This document shows, piece after piece, positions 24,299 to 32,162 of a stretch of 64,000 nt of DNA. The translations under genes were made by a program, and so were the position numbers. The stretch comes from Halostagnicola kamekurae (GTDB taxonomy: Archaea; Halobacteriota; Halobacteria; Halobacteriales; Natrialbaceae): positions 1,240,001 through 1,304,000 of the forward strand of contig NZ_FOZS01000001.1 of the NCBI RefSeq assembly GCF_900116205.1, written 5' to 3'. The notes under the pieces were generated by a model that did no database searches, was not told where the DNA came from, and saw only the letters and a list, made by a program, of their open reading frames with translations. The stretch's first letter is position 1. Every line of letters begins with the position of its first letter.

Positions 24299-25119
24299 AC
24301 CGCCTCGAGCAGCGCCGCATACGCGGACTCGTAGGCCTCGGCGACGGCCGTCGGATCGGTGCGATCCTCGCCGGAAAGCGGCGGTAACGACGCCGTCGCG
24401 ATCGGCTCGATCGAATCGACGACGTCTGGAACCCGCGTTTCGAGCGTTCCAGCGCCCGAACTCGAGCCGGCAACCGAACAGGCCCGACAGAATCGACCGC
24501 CGTCGTAGATCCGGACGCGTCCCGGTTCGACGACCACGGCCGCCGAGACCGTGTCCTCCACTAAGGACTCGAGCGGACGAGCGACGTCGCCGTAAGATTC
24601 GACGACGGCCAACTCGGTTGCCGCGATCTCCTCCGAGAGCGCACGAAACGCCGGGAGATACTCCCCTTCCATCAGATCGTTCAACTCCGCGAGCGAGTCG
24701 ACTGTCACCGCGTCCTCGAGCGGCAGCGATTCCGCGACGAGTTCCGGAACTTCGACGGTTCCGTTGTGAACGTACAGCGGCTCGTCGCCGTCGGGGTGAG
24801 CAACCCGATCGACGACGAATTCGCGGTCGCGACGGCCCAACATGCCGGCCGAGTCGTCGGCCGAGGGCTGCCAGAGCCTGTGGACCGGGTTGATCGCCTC
24901 CGGAGCCCTCTCGGCTCGCTCCGCGCCGGAAAGCTTCGCCGCGTCCTTGCCGTAGAGTCGTCCCTGGGAAAGCGCCTCGAGACAGTCGTCGTGGTCGAAC
25001 CAGTAGTCGTTCGCCGCGCGCGGTTTGTACCCGAGCGCACCGGTTCGCTCGAGCAGCCCCATCGAGAACGTGGTCTTGCCGGCGTCGACGCGGTCCCCGC
25101 CGGCGACGAGAACGTTCAC
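24295..25119 (-). CDS. P-loop ATPase, unknown function
   Basis: About 274 residues. The N-terminus NVLVAGGDRVDAGKTTFSMG carries a Walker A-like GxxxxxGKTT at the very start, as in haloarchaeal ATPases related to the dethiobiotin synthetase/MinD-like class. Other patches are YKPRAANDYWFDHDDC and LAVVESYGDVARPLESL. A start at GTG 25140 is possible, but GTG 25119 places the first strand at the N-terminus. The specific reaction is unknown. Confidence 0.65.
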   Translation of the reverse strand: MNVLVAGGDRVDAGKTTFSMGLLERTGALGYKPRAANDYWFDHDDCLEALSQGRLYGKDAAKLSGAERAERAPEAINPVHRLWQPSADDSAGMLGRRDREFVVDRVAHPDGDEPLYVHNGTVEVPELVAESLPLEDAVTVDSLAELNDLMEGEYLPAFRALSEEIAATELAVVESYGDVARPLESLVEDTVSAAVVVEPGRVRIYDGGRFCRACSVAGSSSGAGTLETRVPDVVDSIEPIATASLPPLSGEDRTDPTAVAEAYESAYAALLEAV

Positions 25120-25271
25120 GGCTCTCGCCTCCCCTCGCACGCGCTCGACGGTTCGATTCGGTTCGAGACGAACGGAAACGTGACTGAGACGGGCGGCAAA
25201 GCGACGCGCGATCGTCGTATCGATCGTGCCATATCGCTACCAGTGGATCGGGCTTCGTTAATCCGGCGAGA

Positions 25272-25538
25272 TCACTCTTTCAGTCCGTAGTAGCCCGGCT
25301 CGTCCTCGTCGCGCGGTTCGGCGACCACGAGATCGTCTGCGTTAGTCATCACCCACGGAATCGCCCAGTCGAGCAGGATGTCCTCGGTCTCCCGATCGAT
25401 GTCCGCGTCCGGCTCGAGTCCCTGTAGGAGTCGGGCGATCTCGTAGACGGTGTACATCCGGTCCGTCTCGAGCAGTTCGGCCGGCGTGTAGAAATCACAC
25501 GGTGGCAAGCTGTCGAATTCGGATTTCGGAACGGGCAT
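25272..25538 (-). CDS. Conserved haloarchaeal protein, DUF5827-like
   Basis: An 88-residue soluble acidic protein from ATG 25538. It begins MPVPKSEFDSLPPCDFYTPA, has a helical middle with YTVYEIARLLQGLEPDADID and ends EPGYYGLKE. The sequence is of the type annotated DUF5827 in haloarchaea, a name recalled and not checked. There are no catalytic motifs. The larger open frame through this region is a shadow of the superoxide dismutase gene. Confidence 0.7.
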   Translation of the reverse strand: MPVPKSEFDSLPPCDFYTPAELLETDRMYTVYEIARLLQGLEPDADIDRETEDILLDWAIPWVMTNADDLVVAEPRDEDEPGYYGLKE

Positions 25539-25674
25539 GGAAGAGGGTAGGGTGGACCCGCGGGTAAACCGTCTGGTTTCGGTCGGTGGACAACACGGTC
25601 GGCCACAACTCGCAGACTGTCGACGACTATCGATCAAGAAACCGCTCTCGCGGCGAAAAATGGAGCGTGTCGGT

Positions 25675-26277
25675 CTATTCGAAGTGGTCGAGGCAGGTCT
25701 GGTACTCCTCGGCCGCTTTGTCCCAGTTGACGACGTCGAAGAAGCTGTCGATGAAGCTTCCGCGGTCTGGGCCGTAGTCGTAGTAGTAGGAGTGTTCCCA
25801 GACGTCGAGTGCGAGAATCGGGTGCGATCCCCAGAGCGCGCCCTGATCGTGCTTGTCAACGGCGATGTTGCGAAGCTGTTTCGAGACCGGGTCGTATACC
25901 AGCAGCGCCCAGCCGCCTGCGGCACCCGCCGCCGCTTCGAACTCGCCTTTCCAGGCCTCGTAGGAGCCGAAGTCTTCTTCGATGCGGTCGGCGAGGTCGC
26001 CCGAGGGCTCGCCGCCGCCGTCGGGGGCCATGTTCTCCCAGAACAGCGTGTGGAGATAGTGGCCACAGCCGTTGTGCGTGACGTTGCTGAGCGCACCGGG
26101 CGTCGAATCGAAGTCGCCGTTCTCGCGGTTCTCGGCGAGGGTTTCCTCGGCGCTGTTGAGGCCGTTGACGTATCCCTGGTGGTGGGTGTCGTGGTGCCAC
26201 GTAAGCACCTGCTCGGAGAGTGCCGGTTCTAACGCGTCGTAATCGTACGGAAGCGGTGGAAGTTCGTGATCAGTCAT
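25675..26277 (-). CDS. sod: Superoxide dismutase (Mn/Fe)
   Basis: This 200-residue cytoplasmic enzyme converts superoxide to peroxide and oxygen. Metal ligands are visible as H28 in WHHDTHHQGY, H76 in HYLHTLFWENM, and D158 and H162 in LDVWEHSYYYDY. Length and order are standard for the Fe/Mn family, and manganese is usual in haloarchaea. GAGGTGA lies just before the ATG, and a TATA-like CTTAAAGC lies further up, so this gene has a short leader with a Shine-Dalgarno sequence. Confidence 0.96.
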   Translation of the reverse strand: MTDHELPPLPYDYDALEPALSEQVLTWHHDTHHQGYVNGLNSAEETLAENRENGDFDSTPGALSNVTHNGCGHYLHTLFWENMAPDGGGEPSGDLADRIEEDFGSYEAWKGEFEAAAGAAGGWALLVYDPVSKQLRNIAVDKHDQGALWGSHPILALDVWEHSYYYDYGPDRGSFIDSFFDVVNWDKAAEEYQTCLDHFE

Positions 26278-26498
26278 CGTTGGTCACCTCTACGTTGTTT
26301 CTCGGTCGCTAACCTGTTAAGCTTTAAGGAGTGAAATGATACCACGGATCACGAACGTCGTGATCTCGGGCGTACAGGCGCTCACTCCCACGTGCGTTCA
26401 CCACGAATGCGCTGTTAAAACTTTCAGGCACCGAACGAATACCTCGACAGTACGATAGGTCGTCCACTCGAGTGTTGAGTCGAGCGCACTCGATCGAT

Positions 26499-26864
26499 TT
26501 AGTCGATAAATTCCTTGTGCCGTGCGTGTTCGAGCCACTCCTCGAGCGTCGGCTGTTGCCAGTAGCGAACAGTATCGCTCCGGGCATCGTACTCTAAAAT
26601 CCCCGCGTCCTCGAGGCGAGGTAGATGAACGTGCTGTAAAGAGGTCTGGATCTGCTGTCTGTGTTCGTCCCGGTTTTCGGAACCTGCCTCTCGAGCGAGT
26701 ACGTCGTCGACGAGTTTGTCGAACGTCGTGATGCCATCGGTTTGCTCTGCGAGATAGTACAGCGCGTATCGTCGCCTGCGGACCGAAAGCAGGTTGAACA
26801 CCAGATCGAGCGACGGAGACGATGTCGCTCGCATCGCTGTTGATTCACGCTCTGTTTTACCCAT
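26499..26864 (-). CDS. wHTH protein, DUF7344-like
   Basis: A 121-residue DNA-binding protein. LVFNLLSVRRRRYALYYLAE, then the acidic helix region and LQHVHLPRLEDAGILEYDAR are characteristic of the abundant haloarchaeal winged-helix family annotated DUF7344. The end (LEEWLEHARHKEFID) is helical. It is a stand-alone gene and its targets are unknown. Confidence 0.82.
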   Translation of the reverse strand: MGKTERESTAMRATSSPSLDLVFNLLSVRRRRYALYYLAEQTDGITTFDKLVDDVLAREAGSENRDEHRQQIQTSLQHVHLPRLEDAGILEYDARSDTVRYWQQPTLEEWLEHARHKEFID

Positions 26865-27099
26865 CCAGTGACCACCTACCGTACGTTACCATTCGAAACC
26901 ACCACTAGCCCCTATTGCAGGGGACACATTAGATGTTACGCCCTTCGGTAATATTACACATCTGTTGTTTGAGGTTTTCTCTCGATACGATCCGTCGCCA
27001 GCTACCGCCTGTGACCGCAGTATAGCCAATATAACTTCCCACCAGTGTCGTACCTGACAGTCTGTGAACTCAAGGTGAGTTGTCAGCAGTTGTAATTAT

Positions 27100-27114
27100 T
27101 TGAACGACGTTCAA
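27100..27114. terminator. Perfect palindrome after the ndk operon
   Basis: TTGAACG, A, CGTTCAA lies 26 bases beyond the ndk stop and is followed on the reverse strand by an AT-rich run. It may act as a terminator or processing site of the operon. The 275-base gap up to 26864 holds no gene. Confidence 0.35.
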
Positions 27115-27139
27115 AAACTCGAGTCGTTCGACCGACGCG

Positions 27140-27604
27140 TTACTCGTAGAGCCAGTTCGCGTCGTGCTGATCGTAATCGATCAGTTCTTCGTCGTCGAAG
27201 TGGATCGCGATCTCGCGTTCGTTCGCGCCCTCGTCCTCGTGGTCGGCCGCGTGAACGACGTTCCGGCCGAGGTCGAGTGCGAAGTCACCGCGAATGGTAC
27301 CCGGGTCAGCTTCGAGCGGATCCGTATCGCCGATCATCTGGCGGACCTGTCGCGTCGCGTCCTGGCCTTCCCAGACCATCGGGACGACCGGACCGGCCGT
27401 GATGAATTCGATGAGATCGTCGAAAAACGGCTTGTCCGTGTGCTCGGCGTAGTGTTCTTCGGCGCGCTCTTCGGGCATGTTGATGACCTTGATCCCGACG
27501 AGTTTGAGACCGCGGTCCTCGAGTCGGGAGACGACGTTGCCGACGAGGCCTCGAGCGAACGCGTCCGGCTTGACCATCACGAAGGTGCGTTCGTGGTCGC
27601 TCAT
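27140..27604 (-). CDS. ndk: Nucleoside diphosphate kinase
   Basis: A 154-residue enzyme transferring the gamma phosphate from ATP to nucleoside diphosphates. The catalytic histidine is H118 in [10 protein letters not shown], preceded by [20 protein letters not shown]. Length is standard for the family. Its ATG overlaps the eL24 stop by 4 bases. It is the last gene of a ribosomal protein operon, an arrangement found widely in archaea. Confidence 0.97.
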   Translation of the reverse strand: MSDHERTFVMVKPDAFARGLVGNVVSRLEDRGLKLVGIKVINMPEERAEEHYAEHTDKPFFDDLIEFITAGPVVPMVWEGQDATRQVRQMIGDTDPLEADPGTIRGDFALDLGRNVVHAADHEDEGANEREIAIHFDDEELIDYDQHDANWLYE

Positions 27605-27975
27605 TGGTCGTCCTCGTCGTCTTCAGCGTCCGCGTCGTCTTCGAGGGACTCCTCGTCGGAGTCCGTATCCGAATCGTCTGACTCGGTATCGTCCTCGTCG
27701 ACGACTTCGGCTTCCTCGAATTCGTCGTCGAAGGGCGCTTCGTCGTCCGCGGTCGTCTCGGAGTCCTCGGTGGTCGTCTCGGGTTGGGCAGACCCCTTCC
27801 CGCTTCGGCCTTCCTCCGTCCACTCGAGGTCGCGCGGTTCGCGACCGAGCTTGTAATTTTTCTCCGCTTTCGAGTCGACGAAGTGGAGTACGCTGCCGTC
27901 GTTGCGAACGTACATGATGCCCGTTCCGGGCTCGATCTCTTCGCCGGTGTAATCGCAGGTTCGTTTCTCGACCAT
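27601..27975 (-). CDS. rpl24e: Ribosomal protein eL24 with long acidic tail
   Basis: A 124-residue protein. The first 60 residues are the eL24 fold ([20 protein letters not shown], then [20 protein letters not shown]). Three of the four zinc-finger cysteines of classical eL24 (CxxC and CxxxC) are replaced, leaving only C7. The last 60 residues are an almost uninterrupted D/E/S/T tail. The longer frame upstream is rejected because ATG 27975 follows the eS28 stop by 2 bases. Confidence 0.9.
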   Translation of the reverse strand: MVEKRTCDYTGEEIEPGTGIMYVRNDGSVLHFVDSKAEKNYKLGREPRDLEWTEEGRSGKGSAQPETTTEDSETTADDEAPFDDEFEEAEVVDEDDTESDDSDTDSDEESLEDDADAEDDEDDQ

Positions 27976-27977
27976 TG

Positions 27978-28202
27978 TTACTGTCCTCCAATCGAGTCGG
28001 CCTCGCGGGCGGTCTCGCGGAGCTGGAGTACGTCTCCTTCGCGGACCGGTCCGAGGCAGTTTCGGGTGATGATGCGACCTTGATTCTCGCCCTCCTTGAT
28101 TCGGCACTTGACCTGCATGGCCTCGCCATGCATTCCGGTCTTGCCGACGACTTCGATAACTTCGGCGGGCGTCGAGCCGCTTTCTCCCTCTTCAGCACTC
28201 AT
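27978..28202 (-). CDS. rps28e: Ribosomal protein eS28
   Basis: A 74-residue small-subunit protein. [20 protein letters not shown] and the end [19 protein letters not shown] are the eS28 signature, an OB-like fold near the decoding site. It lies 11 bases after eL8 in the operon. Confidence 0.96.
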   Translation of the reverse strand: MSAEEGESGSTPAEVIEVVGKTGMHGEAMQVKCRIKEGENQGRIITRNCLGPVREGDVLQLRETAREADSIGGQ

Positions 28203-28213
28203 CTTGGGTCACC

Positions 28214-28576
28214 TCAGTCCAGATCCTCGATCTTCCCGGCGATGTCCTCGACGTCGTCTCCGGCCTCGCCGGCGTCGACGATCGCCGCAGCGGCCGAGCC
28301 GACCTCGAGGCCGGCGGCGTGTCCGACGTCGTCCTGGGTTTCGACGAAGACGACGGGAATGCCCTTCTCCTCTGCGAGTTCCGGGAGATGCATCACGATC
28401 TCTTCGGGGCTGACGTCCTCCGCGACGTAGACGAGGTCGGCGTTGCCGCGCTCGATCGCTTTGGTGGTTTCGTTCGTTCCTTTCTTTACACGGCCTGTGT
28501 CTCGTGCGACCTCGAGCGCCTCGAGGGCGTCGTCTGCGAGGTCGGCTGGGATTTCTGTTGTTACGTAGACTGCCAT
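28214..28576 (-). CDS. rpl7ae: Ribosomal protein eL8 (L7Ae)
   Basis: A 120-residue kink-turn RNA-binding protein. It is part of the large subunit and, in archaea, of box C/D RNPs, box H/ACA RNPs and RNase [21 protein letters not shown] and [20 protein letters not shown] are the family core. The ATG at 28576 is preferred: the upstream extension is arginine-rich and unlike L7Ae. A leader of about 160 bases separates it from its TATA element. Confidence 0.97.
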   Translation of the reverse strand: MAVYVTTEIPADLADDALEALEVARDTGRVKKGTNETTKAIERGNADLVYVAEDVSPEEIVMHLPELAEEKGIPVVFVETQDDVGHAAGLEVGSAAAAIVDAGEAGDDVEDIAGKIEDLD

Positions 28577-28758
28577 TGGTTGTTCACCTCTCCTACGCGC
28601 GGGCTCTCGCTCCCCTGCCATCCGGGCGCTGGGTCGCTGTTGGAGTGTCGGACCTATTCCGATACCCACAACCCGGGCCGGTCGATCCGGCAAAAGTCCT
28701 GTGGGGCTAGGAGCATCATCAACCCCGCGTAGGGTGTACGCATCAGTAGCGTAGCCCC

Positions 28759-28767
28759 CCTTAAAAG
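28759..28767 (-). promoter_or_regulatory. Promoter of the eL8-eS28-eL24-Ndk operon
   Basis: Reverse strand CTTTTAAGG, an archaeal TATA element. A start about 26 bases further gives a GC-rich leader of about 160 bases with TGATGATG near its beginning. A 7-bp inverted repeat (28703-28709 with 28752-28758) spans the start region. Confidence 0.5.
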
Positions 28768-28844
28768 CGTGTCCAAACGAACGACGCCGTGCCAGCCACT
28801 CGCAAGCAGGTGCCGGGCGACGCTACCGATCTGCGGTCGAGACC

Positions 28845-28850
28845 TTTTAC
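28845..28850 (+). promoter_or_regulatory. TATA element of tmcA
   Basis: TTTTAC centred 27 bases before the ATG at 28875, consistent with a leaderless transcript and supporting that start. Confidence 0.45.
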
Positions 28851-28874
28851 ACTCGCGGCGACCACTCGAGAGGT

Positions 28875-31199
28875 ATGGATCTCGTCTCTCTCGCTCTCGC
28901 CCTCCGTCGGGAGGCCGCTGCGACGAACGAGCGCCGGGCGCTCGTCATCGCCGGTGAGCGCGAGCGAGGCTACGACCTGCTCGAGTCGGTGCTCGACGCG
29001 CTGTCGGTGGGGATCACCGAGACGACCCTCGTCGGTCCCGACGACCGACTCCGGTGCGAACAGGTCGAGCAGACGGGCGCGGACGAGCTCCTCGGGACGA
29101 CCCGCGAGCTGCTCGTCCTCGACGCGCACGCGGACCTCCAGCCGAACGCGCTCGGAATGGTCGTCGGTGCCGTAGACGGGGGCGGACTGTTGGTCCTGCT
29201 CACCCCGCCGCTCGAGGAGTGGCCGGATCGACGGGGCCGGTTTTCGGAGTCGATGGCCGTACCGCCCGCCTCGCTCGCGGACGTGACCGGCCGGTTCGTC
29301 GGCCGGGTGGCCGAGACGCTTCGGGCCCACCGAGGTATCGCGATCGTCGATGCGGATAGCGAGACGATCGTCGACGACGGTCTCGTCGAGCCGGCACCGC
29401 TCCAGCTAAGGACCTCGGAGCCAGCCACGCCACTCGAGCGCCGAGCGAGCACGGAGTCGCCGATGCGCTTTCCGACCGCCGCCTACGAGGCCTGCCTGAC
29501 CGGCGACCAGGCCGATGCGGTTGCCGCCATGGAGTCGCTGTTCGAACCCGATCGGGCCGTCGTCCTCGAGGCGAACCGCGGCCGGGGAAAATCCAGCGCG
29601 GCGGGGATCGCCGCCGGGTGTTTCGCGCTCGAGGGTTCCGACGTGCTCGTCACCGCACCGGCCGCCAGAAACGCGACGGAACTGTTCGCTCGCACGCGGG
29701 AGATCATCGACTCGCTCGAGCGTGAGCAACCGGACTCCGAACCGGCAGTCGACGCGACTCGAGACGGGCTCGACGTTCGAACGAGCGCGGGCGGCCGAGT
29801 GCGGTTCCGCGATCCGGACGCCGCCGTCCGGACGATACGTACCGGCGGCGAGTGCTCGGATCGAGCGGCGGCATTGGACCCTGACATCGTCATCGTGGAC
29901 GAAGCGGCCGCGCTGCCGGTGTCGACCCTCGAGGGGTTTCTCGAGACCGACCGCGTCGCCTTCGCGACCACGATACACGGCTACGAAGGCGCGGGACGGG
30001 GCTTTTCGGTTCGCTTCCGGGACCGACTCGAGGAGGCCAGTCACGAGGTGGTCAACCGATCGATGACCGATCCGATCCGCTACGCCGCCGGCGACCCGCT
30101 CGAGGTCTGGTCGTTTCGCGCGCTCGGCCTCGACGCCCGACCGCCGGTCGCACCGCTCGTCGACGACGCGACGCCGGATCGCGCGCGATATCGGGCGCTC
30201 GAGCCGTCGGCGCTGTTGGCCGACGAATCCCTGCTTCGGGAGGCGTTCGGACTCCTCGTGCAGGCCCACTATCGCACGGAGCCGAACGATCTGGCTCGCT
30301 TGCTCGACGCGCCGAACCTCACGGCGCGGGCGCTGACAGTCGAGGGCCACGTCGTCAGCGTCGCCCTGCTCGCAAGCGAGGGCGGGCTCGCACGCGAGAC
30401 TCGAGCGGAGATGTACGAGGGGGGCCGGGTTCGCGGCAACCTTCTCCCGGACGTTCTCGCCAGCCAACTCCGCGACGAAGACGCTGGCGAACCGTCCGGA
30501 CTCCGGGTGGTTCGCATCGCGACCCACCACGCCGCGCGTTCGCGCGGACTCGGCTCGGCGCTCCTCGAGCGGATTCGCGAGGAATTTGGCGAGGAAGTCG
30601 ACTGGCTCGGAACCGCCTTCGGTGCGACCCCGGGCCTGCTCGAGTTCTGGGGCGACAACGGATTCGGGGCGGTCCACGTTTCGACGACGAAAAACGCCGC
30701 GAGCGGCGAGCACTCGACGTTCATGCTCGCGCCGACGAGCGAGCGCGGGCGCGAACTCGCTGACAGACACGCAGCCCGGTTCATCCGTCGCCTGCCGGCG
30801 TTCGTCTCGGATTCGCTCGCCGACGTCGACCCGGACGTGATCCGGGCCGTCCTCCGGACGGTCGACGCATCGCCGTCGCTCGCGCTCTCCGACCACGAGT
30901 GGCGAGTCGTCGCCGGAGCCGCGTACGGGCCGGGCCGGTTCGACGTCGATCCCGGCCCGTTTCGCGAGGTCGTCTGTCGCGGCCTCGTGGGGGATTCGAC
31001 GCCGACGGATCTCGCTGCGGCGGACGAGCGGCTTCTCGTCGCCCGCGTCTTGCAGGGCCGAGCGTGGGAATCGGTCGCCGAACTGCTCGAGTACCACTCT
31101 GCGGGCCAGTGTCGACGGGCGCTCGGGGACGCGTTGGTCCCACTCGTCGAAGCGTACGGAACCGACCCCGCACTCGAGGTACGCGACCGATTCAGCTAA
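28875..31199 (+). CDS. tmcA: tRNA(Met) cytidine acetyltransferase TmcA
   Basis: This 774-residue enzyme uses acetyl-CoA and ATP to form N4-acetylcytidine in tRNA, and in archaea in other RNAs. The order is an N-terminal DUF1726-like domain, then a RecD-like helicase domain with Walker A ANRGRGKSS at 233-241 and the DEAA box in IVIVDEAAALP. A GNAT acetyltransferase domain follows with RIATHHAARSRGLGSALLER, and then a C-terminal RNA-binding region. Length is normal for the family. It is divergent from the eL8 operon. Confidence 0.95.
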   Translation: MDLVSLALALRREAAATNERRALVIAGERERGYDLLESVLDALSVGITETTLVGPDDRLRCEQVEQTGADELLGTTRELLVLDAHADLQPNALGMVVGAVDGGGLLVLLTPPLEEWPDRRGRFSESMAVPPASLADVTGRFVGRVAETLRAHRGIAIVDADSETIVDDGLVEPAPLQLRTSEPATPLERRASTESPMRFPTAAYEACLTGDQADAVAAMESLFEPDRAVVLEANRGRGKSSAAGIAAGCFALEGSDVLVTAPAARNATELFARTREIIDSLEREQPDSEPAVDATRDGLDVRTSAGGRVRFRDPDAAVRTIRTGGECSDRAAALDPDIVIVDEAAALPVSTLEGFLETDRVAFATTIHGYEGAGRGFSVRFRDRLEEASHEVVNRSMTDPIRYAAGDPLEVWSFRALGLDARPPVAPLVDDATPDRARYRALEPSALLADESLLREAFGLLVQAHYRTEPNDLARLLDAPNLTARALTVEGHVVSVALLASEGGLARETRAEMYEGGRVRGNLLPDVLASQLRDEDAGEPSGLRVVRIATHHAARSRGLGSALLERIREEFGEEVDWLGTAFGATPGLLEFWGDNGFGAVHVSTTKNAASGEHSTFMLAPTSERGRELADRHAARFIRRLPAFVSDSLADVDPDVIRAVLRTVDASPSLALSDHEWRVVAGAAYGPGRFDVDPGPFREVVCRGLVGDSTPTDLAAADERLLVARVLQGRAWESVAELLEYHSAGQCRRALGDALVPLVEAYGTDPALEVRDRFS

Positions 31200-31314
31200 C
31201 AGGCCGTCACGAGCGATTCAGCGAGTCGAACCCCGCGATCGGTTCAGCTACCCCGCGACGTACCGAATCTGTCCGAGGCGGTAGTAATTTGGGGACTCCC
31301 CGCCCGCATTCTGT

Positions 31315-31800
31315 ATGGTCGATGTCGTCTCGCTGCTCGCGGTCGCGCTGCTGATCGGCGGCGTCGTCGGAACGGTCGTCCCGCTCCTCCCGGGCGGGAC
31401 GCTCTCGCTGGTCGGACTCTTCGTGTACTGGTGGCACTCGGGCTTTACCGAACCGGGCGTGCTGGCGCTCGCCGTGCTCGCGGCGTTGGCGCTGCTCGCC
31501 GTCGTCGCGGAACTCGTCGGCGGGGCGATCGCCGCTCGAGCCGGCGGCGCGTCCTGGCAGACGACCGCGATCGCCGCGATCGCGGGGATTCTGTTGATGG
31601 TCGTCACCGGCCCCATCGGCCTGCTGGCCGGTCTCTTTGGCACCGTCTTCGTCCTCGAGTTCGTCCGCGACGGCGCGTTCGACCGAAGCGTTCGCTCCGC
31701 GTCGTACGCGACGGTTGGCGTCCTCGCCTCGACGGCGGTACAGGTCCTGCTCACGGCGTCGGTCCTGCTCGGGTTCGCGGTCGCGGTCGTCCTCTTTTGA
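31315..31800 (+). CDS. DUF456 family membrane protein
   Basis: A 161-residue protein with four to five hydrophobic segments. The glycine-rich motifs GGVVGTVVPLLPGGTLSLVG and the middle GGAIAARAGGASWQTTAIAA are typical of DUF456. Function unknown. The ATG at 31315 begins directly before the first helix. Confidence 0.85.
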   Translation: MVDVVSLLAVALLIGGVVGTVVPLLPGGTLSLVGLFVYWWHSGFTEPGVLALAVLAALALLAVVAELVGGAIAARAGGASWQTTAIAAIAGILLMVVTGPIGLLAGLFGTVFVLEFVRDGAFDRSVRSASYATVGVLASTAVQVLLTASVLLGFAVAVVLF

Positions 31801-31896
31801 ATCGGACCCAGCGACCGAATCCGCTCAGACGACGCGAACGAACGCCCGAGACCTGCCCGGGGAAAAACTAAATATGTGATAGTTTCACTTCACTGT

Positions 31897-32061
31897 ATGA
31901 TCTGTTCCGAAGACGGGTGCGATCAGATCGCCGCGGTTCTCCTGCACATCCCCTGGGACGAAAATCGGGCCGTCTGCGCACCGCACGCTCGAGTGCTCGC
32001 CCAGGAAGAGGGAATCGTTCCGGACCCGTTACCAGACGACGTAGACGAGACGCTCGAATAG
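31897..32061 (+). CDS. Small cysteine/histidine protein, likely metal-binding
   Basis: A 54-residue protein: MICSEDGCDQIAAVLLHIPW and then ENRAVCAPHARVLAQEEG. C3, C8, C29 and H32 could bind zinc. The ATG at 31897 is preferred to 31876 because AAATAT at 31870-31875 is then a TATA element about 25 bases upstream. Function unknown. Confidence 0.65.
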   Translation: MICSEDGCDQIAAVLLHIPWDENRAVCAPHARVLAQEEGIVPDPLPDDVDETLE

Positions 32062-32162
32062 TATCGAAAACCGAAACGATAGGTGGTACACGTAAATCAC
32101 GCAACGACCGACGAGCGGCGGTACGGCCAAAATGAGCGACGAAACGGCGTAATCTATCCGGA

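Noticed and set aside
28703-28758. Kink-turn hairpin before L7Ae spanning both inverted arms
   Set aside because: The 5' arm lies too close to the TATA element to be transcribed if the start is at the usual distance, so only the weaker leader hypothesis is kept.
29406-31097. 563-codon open frame antisense to tmcA
   Set aside because: TmcA on the forward strand has all expected domains. The reverse frame has arginine-rich shadow composition.
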